Positions 6,095 through 7,025 of a stretch of DNA of 7,025 nucleotides are shown here, one piece after another (position 1 is the first letter of the stretch; every line of letters begins with the position of its first letter). Under the pieces are notes generated by a model, which saw nothing but the letters and a program-made list of their open reading frames with translations, made no database searches and was not told the origin of the DNA. The position numbers and the translations under genes are program-made. The DNA comes from Pleurocapsa sp. MO_226.B13 (lineage in GTDB: Bacteria; Cyanobacteriota; Cyanobacteriia; Cyanobacteriales; Xenococcaceae), in assembly GCA_030064795.1 (NCBI GenBank), contig JASJEI010000421.1:1-7025 (forward strand), written 5' to 3'.

Positions 6095-6926
6095 GGTTCT
6101 GTTGCAAAAAATTCAAACGGACAGAAATATTCTGTGGATAGCTGATTTTTTAGACAGTAATTCCGAAGAGAGAATGAACAAAATCTCTTTGCCCTAAAAT
6201 ATCACCTTTGTTAATATTTTCCACTTGACCTTTACGAATGGCATTCATAATTTCATACCCTCTCAATGTCCGCCATGCTGTGTTAAAGAATTGAAAATAT
6301 GACTTGTATTTTGCTAACTTTTTCGGGAATCTATGGTCTTGTTCAATTATATTATTTAGATATTTTTTCTGTCTTAATTCACAGTCATTAGATAATAATC
6401 TTTCCTGTTTGAGTTCTTCAACAGCTATGGGATAAGCAGCATTCTGATCTACATTAATTACTCTGGGCTGCTTATTATGTCTACCTTTTAATACTTTTTT
6501 GAGAAATCTTTTCGCTGCTTGATGGTCTCTTTTTGCACTGAGCATAAAGTCTAAAGTATTGCCATTACTATCGAGCAGTCGATACAAATATTTCCATTTT
6601 CCTTTAACTTTTATATAAGTTTCATCTACTCTCCAAGAGTCATTAGTTGACTTGAGATATTTTCTGGCTTTTTGCTCTATTTGAGGTGCATAAGTCATCA
6701 CCCATCTATAAATTGTAGTATGGTCTACAGATAATCCTCTTTCCATCATTATTTCTTCTAGATTCCTGTAGCTCAAACCATAGCGAAGATACCAACGAAC
6801 GCGATCGTAAAATTATTTCTCCTTGAAAGTGTCGCCATTTAAACGGTTGCTGGTTCTTCATCTAGCCTGGTAGTAATTTACACTTATTGTATGCTACAGA
6901 CTAGCTCCAGTTTTTGCAACAAAACC
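6095..6926 (-). mobile_element. IS6-family insertion sequence, copy 3 (832 bp)
   Basis: The terminal inverted repeats at 6095-6110 and 6911-6926 match at 15 of 16 positions (GGTTCTG against GGTTTTG at the ends). One transposase lies on the minus strand. Ends and subterminal DNA resemble copy 2, in the opposite orientation. The 8-bp flanks, CTTTTGGG and CGAAAAAC, do not match directly or as reverse complements, and neither matches a flank of copy 2. Confidence 0.92.
6150..6861 (-). CDS. IS6-family DDE transposase with the same internal frame break
   Basis: The gene starts at ATG 6859-6861 (QPFKWRHFQGEIILR); this first frame would stop at 6706-6708 after 51 codons. The rest continues one frame further (+1), VRWYLRYGLSYRNLEE to the end FGITV at 6150. 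The switch lies in the 7 nt CGATCGC between the codons TTA and GTT, the same point as in copy 2. A TTG at 6774-6776 could start a 208-aa form that lacks the beginning of the helix-turn-helix. The core is complete: RVDETY, INVDQN and IEQDHRFPK with D-x58-D-x34-E spacing and the following Lys. A hand alignment of 199 residues with copy 2 gives about 82% identity, with many silent codon differences (GGT/GGA, CTA/TTA, CAC/CAT), which points to selection on this frame. Activity would need recoding or the internal start. Confidence 0.88.
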
Positions 6927-7025
6927 CGAAAAACATCCACATTGGCTAGAACTATTGGAGTTTGAGCTTTTTCAGCGTGCCTAAAAATTAGGTTCCTATA
7001 ATAATACTTTTGTTCTCAAAGCCAA
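6927..7025. other. Right flank, no clear gene
   Basis: Only 99 bases. On the minus strand one frame is open from about 7012 to the IS edge (ending AEKAQTPIVLANVDVF) but has no start codon. It could be part of the gene split by IS copy 3, but nothing confirms this. Confidence 0.3.

Noticed and set aside
1439..6926. Composite transposon formed by IS copies 2 and 3 in inverted orientation
   Set aside because: The two copies are only about 82% identical in protein and their outer flanks do not match, so they are unlikely to have moved the segment between them as one recent unit.

Overview
This 7-kb window looks like accessory DNA from a cyanobacterium. The octamer GCGATCGC (HIP1, typical of cyanobacterial genomes) occurs exactly at 99-106 and 4199-4206. 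Most of the window is AT-rich, there is a heptanucleotide tandem repeat, and the genes resemble cyanobacterial plasmid or mobile-island genes. No housekeeping gene, tRNA or rRNA is visible. Host assignment is an inference from these signs.

Layout: (1) 1-585 holds a 16-bp inverted repeat, then a GC-richer stretch with the 3' end of a probable condensation/acyltransferase-like gene. Its stop codon lies inside a sequence that folds like an integron attC site (378-435). (2) 586-1430 and 1439-2271 are two complete but different IS6-family insertion sequences, back to back and only 8 bp apart. (3) 2272-3457 is the 3' part of a VapE-like (virulence-associated E, primase/helicase-type ATPase) gene, cut at its 5' side by the second IS and interrupted by one in-frame TGA. 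A small gene broken by two frameshifts follows 1 bp later (3459-3675). (4) 3733-4776 is an intact gene of unknown function with a charged coiled N-terminus and a conserved-looking C-terminal domain. (5) 4777-5118 is a convergent intergenic stretch with a doubtful small ORF and six heptamer repeats whose ends form an inverted repeat. (6) 5119-6060 is an unrecognised gene on the minus strand, probably shortened at its 5' end by a third IS6-family element (6095-6926). (7) 6927-7025 is flank without a clear gene.

The window reads as an eroding mobile or plasmid-derived island (VapE plus the 347-aa gene) rearranged by IS6-family elements. None of the three ISs has matching 8-bp flanks, so deletions or recombination probably followed insertion. 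The strongest unexplained signals are two. First, IS elements 2 and 3, whose transposases are only about 82% identical, carry a reading-frame break at exactly the same codon boundary while the downstream frame stays intact. Second, the attC-like hairpin sits directly at the end of the GC-richer gene fragment.
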